Shown here: piece after piece, positions 26,468 to 35,277 of the stretch
Position numbering within the stretch: position 1 is the first letter of the stretch
Layout: each line of letters opens with the position of its first letter
Source: SB25 sp050180705
GTDB lineage: Bacteria; Bacteroidota; Bacteroidia; Bacteroidales; Tenuifilaceae
Direction: 5' to 3'
NCBI GenBank assembly: GCA_050180705.1
Contig: JBFXDX010000002.1
Span: 186,001-250,000, forward strand
DNA length: 64,000 nucleotides
Made by a program: the position numbers and the translations under genes
Notes under the pieces: generated by a model
Told to the model about the DNA's origin: nothing
The model's database searches: none
The model's input: only the letters and a program-made list of their open reading frames with translations

Positions 26468-27223
26468 TTATTGCTTGTCATTTTTAAACATCTTATCAGC
26501 AAAATAGAATACTATAGATAAGAGTATGTACCAAAGAATAATAAATGACAATGACGCTTTATGGAAAATCACTATCAATGCTATTGCTCCACCAATTAGT
26601 ATGAATTGTTTGTATGCAATTTTTGGATTTAGGGACTTTATCTTAAGCGAGAACATTGGAAGTTCACAAACAAGAAGGAACGACTGTATAACTACAATTG
26701 CAATTATTATTATACTCGAGGTGTTGATGGTTCTGAAAAGTTCACTCCAGTTGCTGTCGAGCCCAAAAACAAGTCCTGCAATTAGAAAAGCGTTGGCAGG
26801 AGTTGGCAAACCAATAAATGAAGATGTTTGACGTTCGTCAAGGTTGAAAATGCCTAATCGTAACGATGAGAAAGCTGCCATTATAAATGGTATTGCCAAA
26901 ATCCAGTGACCATTTAGTAACCCTTCGTCTTGGGATAAGCCTAAACTTTGCTTCATTAGTTGGAATAGAATCATCGAAGGAGCAATTCCAAAGCTAACCA
27001 CATCGGAAAGTGAATCGAGTTCTTTCCCAAGTAATGTGTACGCTTTGATTAGTCTGGCAGAAAATCCATCAAGAAAATCAAAAACGCCAGCAATAAGGAT
27101 GAATAGTCCAGCCATTTCGAGTTGTCCTTCAAATGAGGCAACAATAGAGAGACAGCCAGCAACTAGGTTTAAAAGTGTAATAGCATTTGGAAAATGCTTG
27201 ATAATGTTTTTGGCAGAAACCAT
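26468..27223 (-). CDS. pssA: CDP-diacylglycerol-serine O-phosphatidyltransferase
   Basis: PssA makes phosphatidylserine, the precursor of phosphatidylethanolamine, in the inner membrane. The CDP-alcohol phosphotransferase motif is complete: DFLDGFSARLIKAYTLLGKELDSLSD, with the required Asp residues. The 251 residues hold about seven hydrophobic segments, and the C-terminus is basic. It forms an apparent pair with purS downstream; the two jobs are unrelated. Confidence 0.93.
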   Translation of the reverse strand: MVSAKNIIKHFPNAITLLNLVAGCLSIVASFEGQLEMAGLFILIAGVFDFLDGFSARLIKAYTLLGKELDSLSDVVSFGIAPSMILFQLMKQSLGLSQDEGLLNGHWILAIPFIMAAFSSLRLGIFNLDERQTSSFIGLPTPANAFLIAGLVFGLDSNWSELFRTINTSSIIIIAIVVIQSFLLVCELPMFSLKIKSLNPKIAYKQFILIGGAIALIVIFHKASLSFIILWYILLSIVFYFADKMFKNDKQ

Positions 27224-27300
27224 ACAATTCGATTTAGTAGAACAAAAATAGATTTAATAAAATCATACTCCAAATTTGTTTGGCACTAACTATACTCAGC

Positions 27301-27334
27301 AAAAAAGGTTTAGCTTATGATGCTAAACCCTTTT
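27301..27334 (-). terminator. lon terminator
   Basis: On the minus strand the 8-bp stem GGTTTAGC / GCTAAACC (27322-27329 and 27307-27314) with a 7-base loop is followed by six T (27301-27306). It lies about 20 bp past the lon stop. Confidence 0.8.
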
Positions 27335-27352
27335 ATGTTTGCTTAATGATAT

Positions 27353-29809
27353 TTATTCAAAAGAAAGTGAATTTTCAACCTTCTCATCTAGAAGTGCATA
27401 GTTTAGCACCTCCATAATGTTATCAACATAAATGAACTTTAACCCTTTTATGTATTGAATGTTGATTTCGGAGATATCCTTTTTGTTTTCGTCGGATAAA
27501 ATAATCTCAGTTATTCCGGCACGTTTTGCGGCAAGAATTTTTTCTTTGATACCGCCGACCGGAAGAACTTTTCCACGCAATGTTATTTCACCAGTCATGG
27601 CTAGGTTCTTGCGAACTTTACGTTGTGTTATTGCCGATGTCAATGATGTTACCATTGTAATACCTGCCGATGGCCCATCTTTAGGAATTGCTCCTTCTGG
27701 CACGTGAAGGTGTACATTCCATTTCTCAAAGATTTCGGGTTTAATGTTGAGATTATCTGCGTGAGATTTGATGTACTCCAATGCCAAAACAGCCGATTCC
27801 TTCATCACTTCACCCAAATTTCCGGTGATGGTTAAACTTCCTTTTCCTTTGCTAAGGCTGGTTTCTACAAAAAGAATTTCGCCACCAACCTCAGTCCAGG
27901 CTAAACCGGTAACAACTCCCGCTAGGTCGTTTCCTTGGTATAGTTCTTTGGTATATCTCGGAACTCCAAGTATTGTCTCTGTATCTTTTGAGGTTAGTTT
28001 TGAATTATACTTTTCGTCGAAAGCAATTTTTTTGGCTATGCTACGTACAACTTTGGCGATTTTCTGGTTCAAATTTCTAACGCCACTTTCACGAGTGTAG
28101 CCTTGAATAATTGTTTCTATAATTTTATTGTTCAGCACCACTTTGTTGTCTTCTAATCCATGCTCCTTAATTTGATTTGGGAGAAGATGGCGTTTTGCAA
28201 TCTCAACTTTTTCCTCTAAGCTGTAGCCACTAACCTCAATCATTTCCATACGGTCTCGTAATGCAGGATTTATGGAAGATATTGTGTTGGCGGTAGTGAT
28301 GAACAAGACTTTAGATAGGTCAAACTCTACCTCTACAAAGTTATCGTGGAACGCAAAGTTTTGTTCAGGATCCAGCGCTTCTAGTAGTGCCGAGGATGGA
28401 TCTCCATGAAAATCTTTTCCAACCTTATCAATCTCATCGAGAATTATAACGGGATTCGACGATTTTACTTTTTTAATGCTTTGGATAATTCGACCTGGCA
28501 TAGCTCCGATATAGGTCTTTCTGTGACCACGAATTTCGGCTTCATCGTGCATGCCGCCCAATGATATTCTTGCGTAATTTCTACCTAAAGCCTTTGCTAT
28601 CGATTTTCCCAGCGATGTTTTTCCAACGCCCGGAGGTCCGTAGAGACAAATGATGGGGGCTTTCATATCTCCCTTCAATTTCAATACAGCAAGGTGTTCT
28701 AGAATACGCTCCTTAACCTGTTCCAGTCCAAAGTGATCTTCGTCTAAAATTTCCTTTGCGTGCTTTAGGTCGAAATTGTCGGAAGTGAACTCATTCCAAG
28801 GTAGGTCTAGTAACAGTTGAACGTAGTTGAGTTGAACCGAGTACTCTCCGGCCATAGGATTCATGCGGTTGAGTTTGGTAACTTCCTTGTCGAAGTGTTC
28901 CGCAACCTCTTTGCTCCATTTTTTGTCCTTTGCCTTTTCTCTTAGGTCTTCAACTTCTTGCTCAATGGGATTTCCACCAAGTTCATCCTGAATGGTTTTC
29001 ATCTGTTGCTGAAGGAAATATTCTCGTTGTTGCTGATCCAAATCGAGTTTTACCTTCGACTGAATATCGTGCTTCAACTCGAGCATTTGCACCTCTTTTG
29101 TAAGGAACTGAAGAAGTAAGGATGCGCGTTCTTTTAGCAGCGATCTTTCTAGCAAAATCTGCTTGTCAGGATTTTTAATCTCGCTGTTGGAGCAGATGAA
29201 GTTTATTAGTAGTTGATTGTTGTCGATATTTTTGATGGCAAACTTCGCTTCCTGAGGTAAGTTGGGTGATAGATTAATAACCTTTATAGTTAAATCTTTG
29301 ATGGATTCAGCCGTTGCCTTGAACTCCTTGTCGTTATCATCGGGCAGAATGTCGGACAGTATATTCACTTTAGCCATGAAATAAGGCGTGTCTTCGAGGT
29401 AGTTTACAACCTCGAATCGCGATACTCCTTGGAGAATTACCGATGAATTTCCATCGGGCATTTCGAGCACCTTTAGTACATGTGCTATTGTTCCAATCTG
29501 ATATAGATCCTTTGTCTCTGGATCTTCAATTTTTGCATCAATTTGCGAAACTACCCCAATAATCTTCTTCTTGGAAGGAAGACTATTTATTAGTTTGATA
29601 GATTTTTCCCTACCTACCGTGATTGGCATTACAACACCAGGGAAAAGTACTGTATTCCGAAGTGCTAGAATTGGAATTATATCGGGAATGTCCGATGATT
29701 TAACCTCTGGCGTTCCTTCGTCTGCCAGAATTGGTATAAAGTTCACCTCTGAATCGTCCCCGTCGTTTAAGAATTGGTTTAAAACCTGTATGCTGAATTT
29801 TTTGCTCAT
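27353..29809 (-). CDS. lon: ATP-dependent protease Lon
   Basis: Lon degrades misfolded and regulatory proteins in the cytoplasm. It is 818 residues. The N-terminal substrate domain starts about residue 45 (PIIPILALRNTVLFPGVVMPI). The AAA+ Walker A is CLYGPPGVGKTSLGK and Walker B is VIILDEIDKVG. The protease dyad is Ser714 in PKDGPSAG and Lys757 in GGIKEKI. The extended N-terminus (MSKKFSIQVLNQFLNDGDD) is typical of the phylum. It is monocistronic with a clear terminator, and its upstream region shares a 13-bp motif with groS. Confidence 0.98.
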   Translation of the reverse strand: MSKKFSIQVLNQFLNDGDDSEVNFIPILADEGTPEVKSSDIPDIIPILALRNTVLFPGVVMPITVGREKSIKLINSLPSKKKIIGVVSQIDAKIEDPETKDLYQIGTIAHVLKVLEMPDGNSSVILQGVSRFEVVNYLEDTPYFMAKVNILSDILPDDNDKEFKATAESIKDLTIKVINLSPNLPQEAKFAIKNIDNNQLLINFICSNSEIKNPDKQILLERSLLKERASLLLQFLTKEVQMLELKHDIQSKVKLDLDQQQREYFLQQQMKTIQDELGGNPIEQEVEDLREKAKDKKWSKEVAEHFDKEVTKLNRMNPMAGEYSVQLNYVQLLLDLPWNEFTSDNFDLKHAKEILDEDHFGLEQVKERILEHLAVLKLKGDMKAPIICLYGPPGVGKTSLGKSIAKALGRNYARISLGGMHDEAEIRGHRKTYIGAMPGRIIQSIKKVKSSNPVIILDEIDKVGKDFHGDPSSALLEALDPEQNFAFHDNFVEVEFDLSKVLFITTANTISSINPALRDRMEMIEVSGYSLEEKVEIAKRHLLPNQIKEHGLEDNKVVLNNKIIETIIQGYTRESGVRNLNQKIAKVVRSIAKKIAFDEKYNSKLTSKDTETILGVPRYTKELYQGNDLAGVVTGLAWTEVGGEILFVETSLSKGKGSLTITGNLGEVMKESAVLALEYIKSHADNLNIKPEIFEKWNVHLHVPEGAIPKDGPSAGITMVTSLTSAITQRKVRKNLAMTGEITLRGKVLPVGGIKEKILAAKRAGITEIILSDENKKDISEINIQYIKGLKFIYVDNIMEVLNYALLDEKVENSLSFE

Positions 29810-29882
29810 ATCAATTTAAGTAAAAATCAAATTAGTGACAACATGTCATAAACTCCGTAAAAAATAATCGGAATACATATTA

Positions 29883-29898
29883 GTCAATCCCTATGCCA
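29883..29898 (-). promoter_or_regulatory. candidate promoter element upstream of lon (TGGCAT-N5-TTGAC)
   Basis: On the minus strand TGGCA (29894-29898) and TTGAC (29883-29887) stand at sigma-54 spacing, with TTG of the -12 element intact but A in place of C. The surrounding CTATTTGGCATAG differs in one base from the motif before groS. It lies 74 bp before the lon ATG. Confidence 0.4.
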
Positions 29899-29939
29899 AA
29901 TAGTTTTTGGAGAAGTGAGCCTGAAAATAGAGTCTCTTG

Positions 29940-31130
29940 CTAAAAATTTCTGAACTCTTGTGTAATGTCGAAAATGTGGCAGAGAATTTTTTTATCAATA
30001 TCAGTTAGTTTAATATCTCTACGCGACATCACAATTTCGGCAGTTTCGAATGCTTTGGAGGTTTGATAAATGCTGAAGCCTGCAGCTCCGCCCCACGAGA
30101 AACTTGGAACAAAGTTGCGAGGGAATCCGCTTCCAAAAATATTGGCACTAACACCAATAACTGTTCCAGTGTTGAACATTGTGTTGATTCCACATTTTGA
30201 ATGATCTCCCATTATCAATCCGCAGAACTGTAAGCCAGTTTTAGCAAACCCTTTTTTCTGATAGTTCCATAGCTTTACCTCTGCGTAGTTGTTTTTGAGA
30301 TTGGAGTTGTTTGAGTCTGCTCCAATATTGCACCATTCTCCAATTACAGAATTGCCAAGAAAACCATCGTGAGCTTTGTTGGAATATCCAAAAATGACAC
30401 TATTGTTGACTTCGCCTCCAACTTTAGAGTGAGGCCCAATTGTGGTAGGCCCGTAAACTTTTGCTCCCATTTTAAGTGCAGAGTGTTCGCAGAGGGCAAA
30501 TGGTCCGCGAATAATGGAGCCCTCCATTACTTCTGCATCTTTCCCAATGTATATAGGGCCAGTTTCGGCATTTAGTATGGAGCATTCAACTTTAGCACCT
30601 TTCTCAATGAAGATTTGGGATGGATTTAATGCGGTGTTAGTAGAGGATAGCAATTCCGACTTTCGCTCCGATGTAAGTATCTGAAAGTCGTGTTGAATCG
30701 CTTCTCCATTTAAACGGAAAATATCCCAAGGATTTAATATTTGTAAAACATCTTGGTTGTATATAGTTGTATTGTAGAAATCGGAAATGCATGGATTGCC
30801 TTTGGGTACAGATCTTAAAACACCGGCAATTACACAGTCCTCGGATATTAAAGCATCACCTGCTTTTAGTTTAAGAATAGCGTTTACCAGATTTTTATCC
30901 GGACAAACTCCTCCGTTAATGAGCAGAAATTCAGTATCTGTGGTGTTTGTCGGATATTTTTCGGAGAGATATTCGCTGGTTAAATACGAACAGCCGTTTC
31001 CTAGGTAGTGTTTCCATTTCTCAGTAATAGTGAGAATGCCAATTCTAATCTCGGAAACTGGTCGGGTGAATGTAAGCGGAAGAAGATTGTCTCTCCTGTT
31101 ATCATCGAAAAGTATATAGTTTTTAGTCAT
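29940..31130 (-). CDS. GlmU-like putative sugar nucleotidyltransferase
   Basis: This 396-residue protein has an N-terminal nucleotidyltransferase-like part (YILFDDNRRDNLLPLTFTRPVSEIRIG) and a C-terminal left-handed beta-helix with hexapeptide repeats (PIYIGKDAEVMEGSIIRGP, IGPHSKVGGEVNNSVIFGYS, IGADSNNSNL). This is the form of the GlmU-related family kept in Bacteroidota beside true GlmU. The usual GlmU loop LAAGKGTRM is missing, so the substrate is open. I use the ATG at 31130; 14 upstream codons do not fit the family start. Confidence 0.8.
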   Translation of the reverse strand: MTKNYILFDDNRRDNLLPLTFTRPVSEIRIGILTITEKWKHYLGNGCSYLTSEYLSEKYPTNTTDTEFLLINGGVCPDKNLVNAILKLKAGDALISEDCVIAGVLRSVPKGNPCISDFYNTTIYNQDVLQILNPWDIFRLNGEAIQHDFQILTSERKSELLSSTNTALNPSQIFIEKGAKVECSILNAETGPIYIGKDAEVMEGSIIRGPFALCEHSALKMGAKVYGPTTIGPHSKVGGEVNNSVIFGYSNKAHDGFLGNSVIGEWCNIGADSNNSNLKNNYAEVKLWNYQKKGFAKTGLQFCGLIMGDHSKCGINTMFNTGTVIGVSANIFGSGFPRNFVPSFSWGGAAGFSIYQTSKAFETAEIVMSRRDIKLTDIDKKILCHIFDITQEFRNF

Positions 31131-31224
31131 TGCAGGTATGGTATTTAGTTTTTCTAGTATCTTAAGTGACATTCAAAATCTGTTTTTGCAAATTTATTAA
31201 AACCATAGAAACCTTGATTAATAG

Positions 31225-31256
31225 CAATAAAAAAAGCTCTTAGATAAGAGCTTTTT
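31225..31256 (-). terminator. rpmE2 terminator
   Basis: On the minus strand AGCTCTT / AAGAGCT (arms 31246-31252 and 31235-31241) with a 4-base loop is followed by six or more T. It is 25 bp past the L31 stop. Confidence 0.85.
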
Positions 31257-31280
31257 TGTATTTCCTGAAGGTTTTTTCTA

Positions 31281-31541
31281 TTACTTCTTGTTTTCCATGT
31301 GCTTTTTGTAACGGTTCATGAACTTATCAACGCGACCAGCGGTGTCAACAAGCTTCATCTTACCAGTATAGAATGGATGCGAAGTATTAGATATTTCGAC
31401 CTTTACCAATGGGTACTCAACACCATCGATGGTGATTGTGTCTTTGGTGTTAACAGCCGACTTGGTGATAAAAACATGCTCATTCGACATGTCCTTGAAT
31501 GCCACCAGTCGATAATTTTGTGGATGGATTCCCTCTTTCAT
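31281..31541 (-). CDS. rpmE2: 50S ribosomal protein L31 type B
   Basis: This is an 86-residue ribosomal protein: MKEGIHPQNYRLVAFKD, then SNTSHPFYTGKMKLVDTAGRVDKFMNRYKK. It lacks the CxxC zinc pairs of type A L31 and has the type B insertion, so it is the zinc-independent form. It is a single gene between a consensus promoter and a good terminator. No zinc-uptake regulator (Zur) box was recognised by eye. Confidence 0.97.
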   Translation of the reverse strand: MKEGIHPQNYRLVAFKDMSNEHVFITKSAVNTKDTITIDGVEYPLVKVEISNTSHPFYTGKMKLVDTAGRVDKFMNRYKKHMENKK

Positions 31542-31581
31542 CTTATTTATCTTTTAACTACTAATTTCCGTTAATGGCCTG

Positions 31582-31612
31582 CAAATTTATTAACTATTAT
31601 TTAAATATCAAA
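31582..31612 (-). promoter_or_regulatory. strong promoter of rpmE2
   Basis: On the minus strand TTTG (31609-31612), 19 bp and TAAATTTG (31582-31589) match the Bacteroidota consensus at every fixed position. The leader is about 35 nt. Confidence 0.75.
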
Positions 31613-31669
31613 CCTTTGCCGATATTTTTCCTAAACATTTCTGTTTTGCAGTGGTATTAACGATTCTCT

Positions 31670-32422
31670 CTATCGACGTGATGTTTTTGCTAATAATTTT
31701 AGGAATTCAATGTATAACCAAATTAAGGTTACCATAAGACCAAATGCTCCGTACCATTCCATGTATTTGGGAGCACCCATGTTCGAAGCCTTTTCAATAA
31801 AATCGAAATCGAGAATCAAGTTTAATGCTGCAACGGCAACAACTATTAGACTGAAGATTATTCCGAAGGTTCCGTTACTGTGAATAAATCCTATGTTTAT
31901 GCCGAATAGTCCAAGAATAAATGAAATAAAATATGTAAGTGCTATAGCCCCTGTTGCTGCAAGTACCCCGGTGCGGAATCTTGCAGTTGCCTTGATGGTG
32001 CCTGTGCGAAATGCTAAAAGCATTAAGAAGAATGTTGCAAATGTTAAACCGACAGCTTGAATTACGATTCCCGCATTATAGTTAGCCGCAAAGAAAGCAG
32101 AAACTCCACCAAGAAATAAACCTTCGAGTAATGCATAGATAGGAGCTGTGTATGGAGAAGTTTTTGGGGCGAAAATTACAACTAACGACATAATGAAACC
32201 TCCAATTCCGCCAACTAGCATCCAAGTGTAAACACTCGATGGAGTTAGACTTTCGAAGAACATTCGCCATGTGAATACTGCGCCAAGTATTACTAATGCT
32301 AGCATTAGCAAAGTTTTGTTCATAGTTCCCTTGTAGGTCATCGATTCTGATCCGGCAAATGATCCGTACCTGCTGAAAGCTTTATCGCTTAATGCAGGAT
32401 TTGAAGAACGAATAATACTCAT
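31670..32422 (-). CDS. Bax inhibitor-1/YccA family membrane protein
   Basis: This 250-residue protein has seven membrane helices after a polar N-terminus (SSNPALSDKAFSRYGSF). The family feature LALVILGAVFTWRM opens helix 1, and a basic end (LKLLAKTSRR) closes the protein. Relatives are pH-dependent calcium leak channels or modulators of membrane proteases; which holds here is unknown. It is 54 bp downstream of the HEAT-repeat gene and may share its promoter. Confidence 0.88.
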   Translation of the reverse strand: MSIIRSSNPALSDKAFSRYGSFAGSESMTYKGTMNKTLLMLALVILGAVFTWRMFFESLTPSSVYTWMLVGGIGGFIMSLVVIFAPKTSPYTAPIYALLEGLFLGGVSAFFAANYNAGIVIQAVGLTFATFFLMLLAFRTGTIKATARFRTGVLAATGAIALTYFISFILGLFGINIGFIHSNGTFGIIFSLIVVAVAALNLILDFDFIEKASNMGAPKYMEWYGAFGLMVTLIWLYIEFLKLLAKTSRR

Positions 32423-32476
32423 AGTATTTAATTAAAAATTTATGTTTTTGTTGACAAATGGTGTGCCTCTGAATTT

Positions 32477-33166
32477 CTATGACATTTCGTCAGAAGTGTC
32501 GCTGTCATCCTCGGAGAATTGAAAAATAATTTCGTTGCCAATCCATGCGGCTGATTCGTTTTCTAATTCGGTTATGGCTTGAGCTGTTTCTAGAACCATT
32601 TCTCGTAATCTAGAACTATGTTTGGCTATTTCGCGAAGGGCAAATGCTGCAGCATTTTTTGTGATGTCGGTTATTTGATTAGCCATGTTTTCTATAATTC
32701 CAATATATGGCTCCAGTATGCTATCTCTAATTTCAGGATCGGATGCTTTTCGTGCTATTATTATAAGCCCACCTTTTTGCAGAAATTCGTCGCCGCTAAG
32801 ACACCATTCAATGCTGCGCGATAGCGCATACTCCGATTTCCAAATTAAGTTTCCACAAACCTGCTCTACAATTTCCGAATTATCGAATTCGTTTGACCAA
32901 TCATCAATTTGTTCACCTGTTACTAGTGTCGGATCATCTATCAGCGAGGCTATGATTTTGCATTCCCTGATTTCTTCCTTGTATAGTTCCATGGCTAGGT
33001 CATGGTCGTTTTGATATGGTTTTGCTATTTGCTTAAGTTCGGGAATTGATACTCCGTAATTAACTTTGTACAATATACCTTCGCGACGCATGTTGTCCGA
33101 TGTTTCCCCATTCATGTGATGCCTGATAGACGCTTTTATCTCTAGCGCTTTTTCTAAGGTTGTCAT
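32477..33166 (-). CDS. AlkD-like DNA alkylation repair / HEAT-repeat protein
   Basis: This 229-residue all-helical protein is built of HEAT-like repeats: GVSIPELKQIAKPYQNDHDLAMELYKEEIRE, then ECKIIASLIDDP, and further helix pairs. The layout matches the AlkD family that removes alkylated purines, but the Bacteroidota branch is often divergent and may not be a glycosylase. The acidic tail (FSEDDSDTSDE) is unusual. It is preceded by a good -7 box at 33184-33191. Confidence 0.78.
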   Translation of the reverse strand: MTTLEKALEIKASIRHHMNGETSDNMRREGILYKVNYGVSIPELKQIAKPYQNDHDLAMELYKEEIRECKIIASLIDDPTLVTGEQIDDWSNEFDNSEIVEQVCGNLIWKSEYALSRSIEWCLSGDEFLQKGGLIIIARKASDPEIRDSILEPYIGIIENMANQITDITKNAAAFALREIAKHSSRLREMVLETAQAITELENESAAWIGNEIIFQFSEDDSDTSDEMS

Positions 33167-33183
33167 ATTGTAGTAGTTTTATG

Positions 33184-33216
33184 CAAATGTAATCTAATTA
33201 TTTAAAGAGAATACAA
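33184..33216 (-). promoter_or_regulatory. candidate promoter of the AlkD-like gene
   Basis: On the minus strand TACATTTG (33184-33191) fits TAnnTTTG. A TTG (33214-33216) stands 22 bp upstream, slightly beyond the usual spacing. Confidence 0.45.
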
Positions 33217-33246
33217 CGATACATGCTATTGCAATAAATAGATTGC

Positions 33247-34626
33247 TTAATTGCTGTACAGTATAAATCTAGTTATAATGTACACGATAAAAGTCAGGGT
33301 TGTATAAGTGACGTATGTTTTTATTGGAGTGTACTCGCGTAGTCGGATTTTAAGTTTGTGCCCATTGTAAAGTGATAGAAATATTTTCTCGGCTAAATAA
33401 ACAATAACGGTAGCCATTGCAACACCTTCTATCCCAAATGGAACTAAAAGGATAAGGCTTAGTGCAATATTTAGGATCATTTCTATGACTGATGCGGCTA
33501 GAGCAACGCCATTGTGTTGCATGCCCATGGTTACTGTTTGTGGAAATATTGACCGACTCGTAATGAGTAATGCGTATATCATGAGAATGTTGGCGCTTTC
33601 GGAGAATTCAGGACTGAATATATATGGGAATAGAGGTTTGCTTAAAAGAATTGTTAGGATCGATAGCGGGAACAACAGGTGCATTAATCGTAGCGACTTA
33701 TTTTTTAGCGTTTCGAGAGTTGCTCTAATCGTTTCGGGATTTCCGAAATCTGCAAGTAAACTGTTGCTTAGTCCTACTGTGAGAAATACTACAATGGGGA
33801 TTTCTCGAGCGCCAAATCGATAGATTGCAAAAACGGATGAGTCGAAGTTTGTTGTTATTATGAGTTGATCTATATATGTTCCAGAGCTGCTAATTAGGTA
33901 TTTTAGTGCTAGAGGTAATCCATTCTTAAGATGAATTTTCAGAAAATCGATATTAATTCTACATGTTGAGTTTTTGATTATCAGTGTAATTAACCATATC
34001 ATTCTGATAGCGGATATGGCAATCAATCCATAAACTGAGTATTCTATGTTTATAGCATAAAACAGTGGCGCCAGTACAAGGATGATTTGAAGTATGTGTG
34101 TGATAATTCCGTACGAAACCATGTGTAATGGTTTGTCCTTTAAAAGGTAGATGTACTCAATTAAAAGTGTAGGTGCACTAAGTACTAGGTAGGTTACTAC
34201 AAGTCCGAAAAATGGAATACTATTGGAGCCTTCAATTCCTAGTAGAATGTTTTTTAGGAGAATTGCAGTTAGTCCAGATATTATTGACAGTGCGACAAGT
34301 ACTAAAAAAGCATTGAATAGGATGGAATCTTTTCCTGTATTGTTAGGTGATTTCCCGTAGAGTGGAAGTAGGGCTTGTATCATACCCGTAATCCAAAAGG
34401 TGGAAAGAAGGTTTGTGAGGAACAGCAGCATTTCGTAATGCCCAATTTGATTTTTGGGAACCGAAAGTTTTACCATAGCAATGCTAATGGTAATCATCCC
34501 AACAAAGCGGATGATTTGGTACGATTGTAATGCCGAGGTTTTATTAATGTAATTGTGAATCTTCAATCTTGTATAATTTCTAGCTAAAGTATAAAAAACA
34601 TGAAACCTTTCTAGTTGGGATTGCAA
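33247..34626 (-). CDS. oligosaccharide flippase / polysaccharide biosynthesis membrane protein
   Basis: The protein has up to 459 residues and about 12-14 membrane helices, typical of the Wzx/MATE-type flippases that move lipid-linked glycans across the inner membrane. The order SALQSYQIIRFVGMITISIAMVKLSVP, PLALKYLISSSGTYIDQLI and GASGREIPIV-like helices (here RFGAREIPIVVFL) fits the family. The start is uncertain: 34626 is TTG, and a TTG at 34566 would give a 439-residue protein whose start better matches the family. No glycosyltransferase genes are adjacent, so the glycan is unknown. Confidence 0.8.
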   Translation of the reverse strand: MQSQLERFHVFYTLARNYTRLKIHNYINKTSALQSYQIIRFVGMITISIAMVKLSVPKNQIGHYEMLLFLTNLLSTFWITGMIQALLPLYGKSPNNTGKDSILFNAFLVLVALSIISGLTAILLKNILLGIEGSNSIPFFGLVVTYLVLSAPTLLIEYIYLLKDKPLHMVSYGIITHILQIILVLAPLFYAINIEYSVYGLIAISAIRMIWLITLIIKNSTCRINIDFLKIHLKNGLPLALKYLISSSGTYIDQLIITTNFDSSVFAIYRFGAREIPIVVFLTVGLSNSLLADFGNPETIRATLETLKNKSLRLMHLLFPLSILTILLSKPLFPYIFSPEFSESANILMIYALLITSRSIFPQTVTMGMQHNGVALAASVIEMILNIALSLILLVPFGIEGVAMATVIVYLAEKIFLSLYNGHKLKIRLREYTPIKTYVTYTTLTFIVYIITRFILYSN

Positions 34627-34686
34627 TTATGTTTTTGCGGGATAAATGTAAAACGATGTTAAAAATAAATTTAGTTGGTAGTATTG

Positions 34687-34716
34687 TTTGGTATTAAGAA
34701 AAAATATATACCTTTG
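34687..34716 (+). promoter_or_regulatory. promoter of tRNA-His
   Basis: TTTG (34687-34690), 18 bp and TACCTTTG (34709-34716) match the Bacteroidota promoter. The tRNA begins 13 bp downstream. Confidence 0.7.
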
Positions 34717-34728
34717 CATCCGCAAAAT

Positions 34729-34803
34729 GGTGGATGTAGCTCAGTTGGTTAGAGCATCAGATTGTGGTTCTGAGGGCCGTGGGTTCGAGCCCCATCTTCC
34801 ACC
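34729..34803 (+). tRNA. tRNA-His (GTG)
   Basis: The cloverleaf is complete: acceptor GTGGATG (34730-34736), D-arm GCTC-GAGC, anticodon arm with GTG at 34764-34766, T-arm with GTTCGAGC, and 3' arm CTTCCAC with discriminator C73 at 34803. G at 34729 is the extra G-1 that marks histidine tRNAs, paired with C73. The acceptor stem holds one U6-U67 mismatch. The CCA end is only partly encoded. Confidence 0.97.
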
Positions 34804-34805
34804 CA

Positions 34806-34833
34806 AAAATCCTAGAGAAATCTAGGATTTTTT
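34806..34833 (+). terminator. tRNA-His terminator
   Basis: A perfect 11-bp stem (34806-34816 and 34821-34831) with a GAAA loop ends in six T. It starts two bases after the tRNA 3' end. Confidence 0.9.
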
Positions 34834-35009
34834 GTTTTCTCTCCTTTGAGTAAATCATAAATATCCTTGTTTTATTGATGTTCCGAGATGGATGCTCTGT
34901 AAATGTGTTGCCTGTTCTGCATTCTAAATCAGAGTGATTAATATCATCTATCAATTATCGTTTTATATTTGACACATTCGCGAGAGATTGTTAATTTTAT
35001 GTTAATAAA

Positions 35010-35258
35010 ATGTTGGTTATGTTTTACGGTAAAACACATAAGCAGGTAAGTTTGGTTGGCGAGTTGTTAATGACGAGCAATCCGTATTGGTTCAACAATC
35101 AAGTTGTGTTTTTCGAGGATGATAATCAAAGTCAATATTCAGAGGACTATATTTCGTTCTATAATATTTTCGTTGATCAACTTGATATTAAATTATATGA
35201 AGAGCAATTAGATGATTTTCTCACTTGTACTAGCGCTTGTTTCTTTTTTAGGAGTTAA
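35010..35258 (+). CDS. unassigned small acidic protein
   Basis: This ORF of 82 codons reads MLVMFYGKTHKQVSLVGELL, then a Tyr/Asp/Glu-rich stretch (FEDDNQSQYSEDYISFYN) and the end CTSACFFFRS. I recognise no family. In its favour are a -7-like box 40 bp upstream (34964-34971) and a terminator-like hairpin 20 bp downstream. Against it are its short length, an odd composition and no known relatives. It may be a small expressed protein or a chance ORF. Confidence 0.35.
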   Translation: MLVMFYGKTHKQVSLVGELLMTSNPYWFNNQVVFFEDDNQSQYSEDYISFYNIFVDQLDIKLYEEQLDDFLTCTSACFFFRS

Positions 35259-35277
35259 GATTAATTAAAGGGTAGGC

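Noticed and set aside
34757..34954. 65-codon minus-strand ORF
   Set aside because: It runs through the tRNA-His gene and its terminator; it cannot be a real gene.
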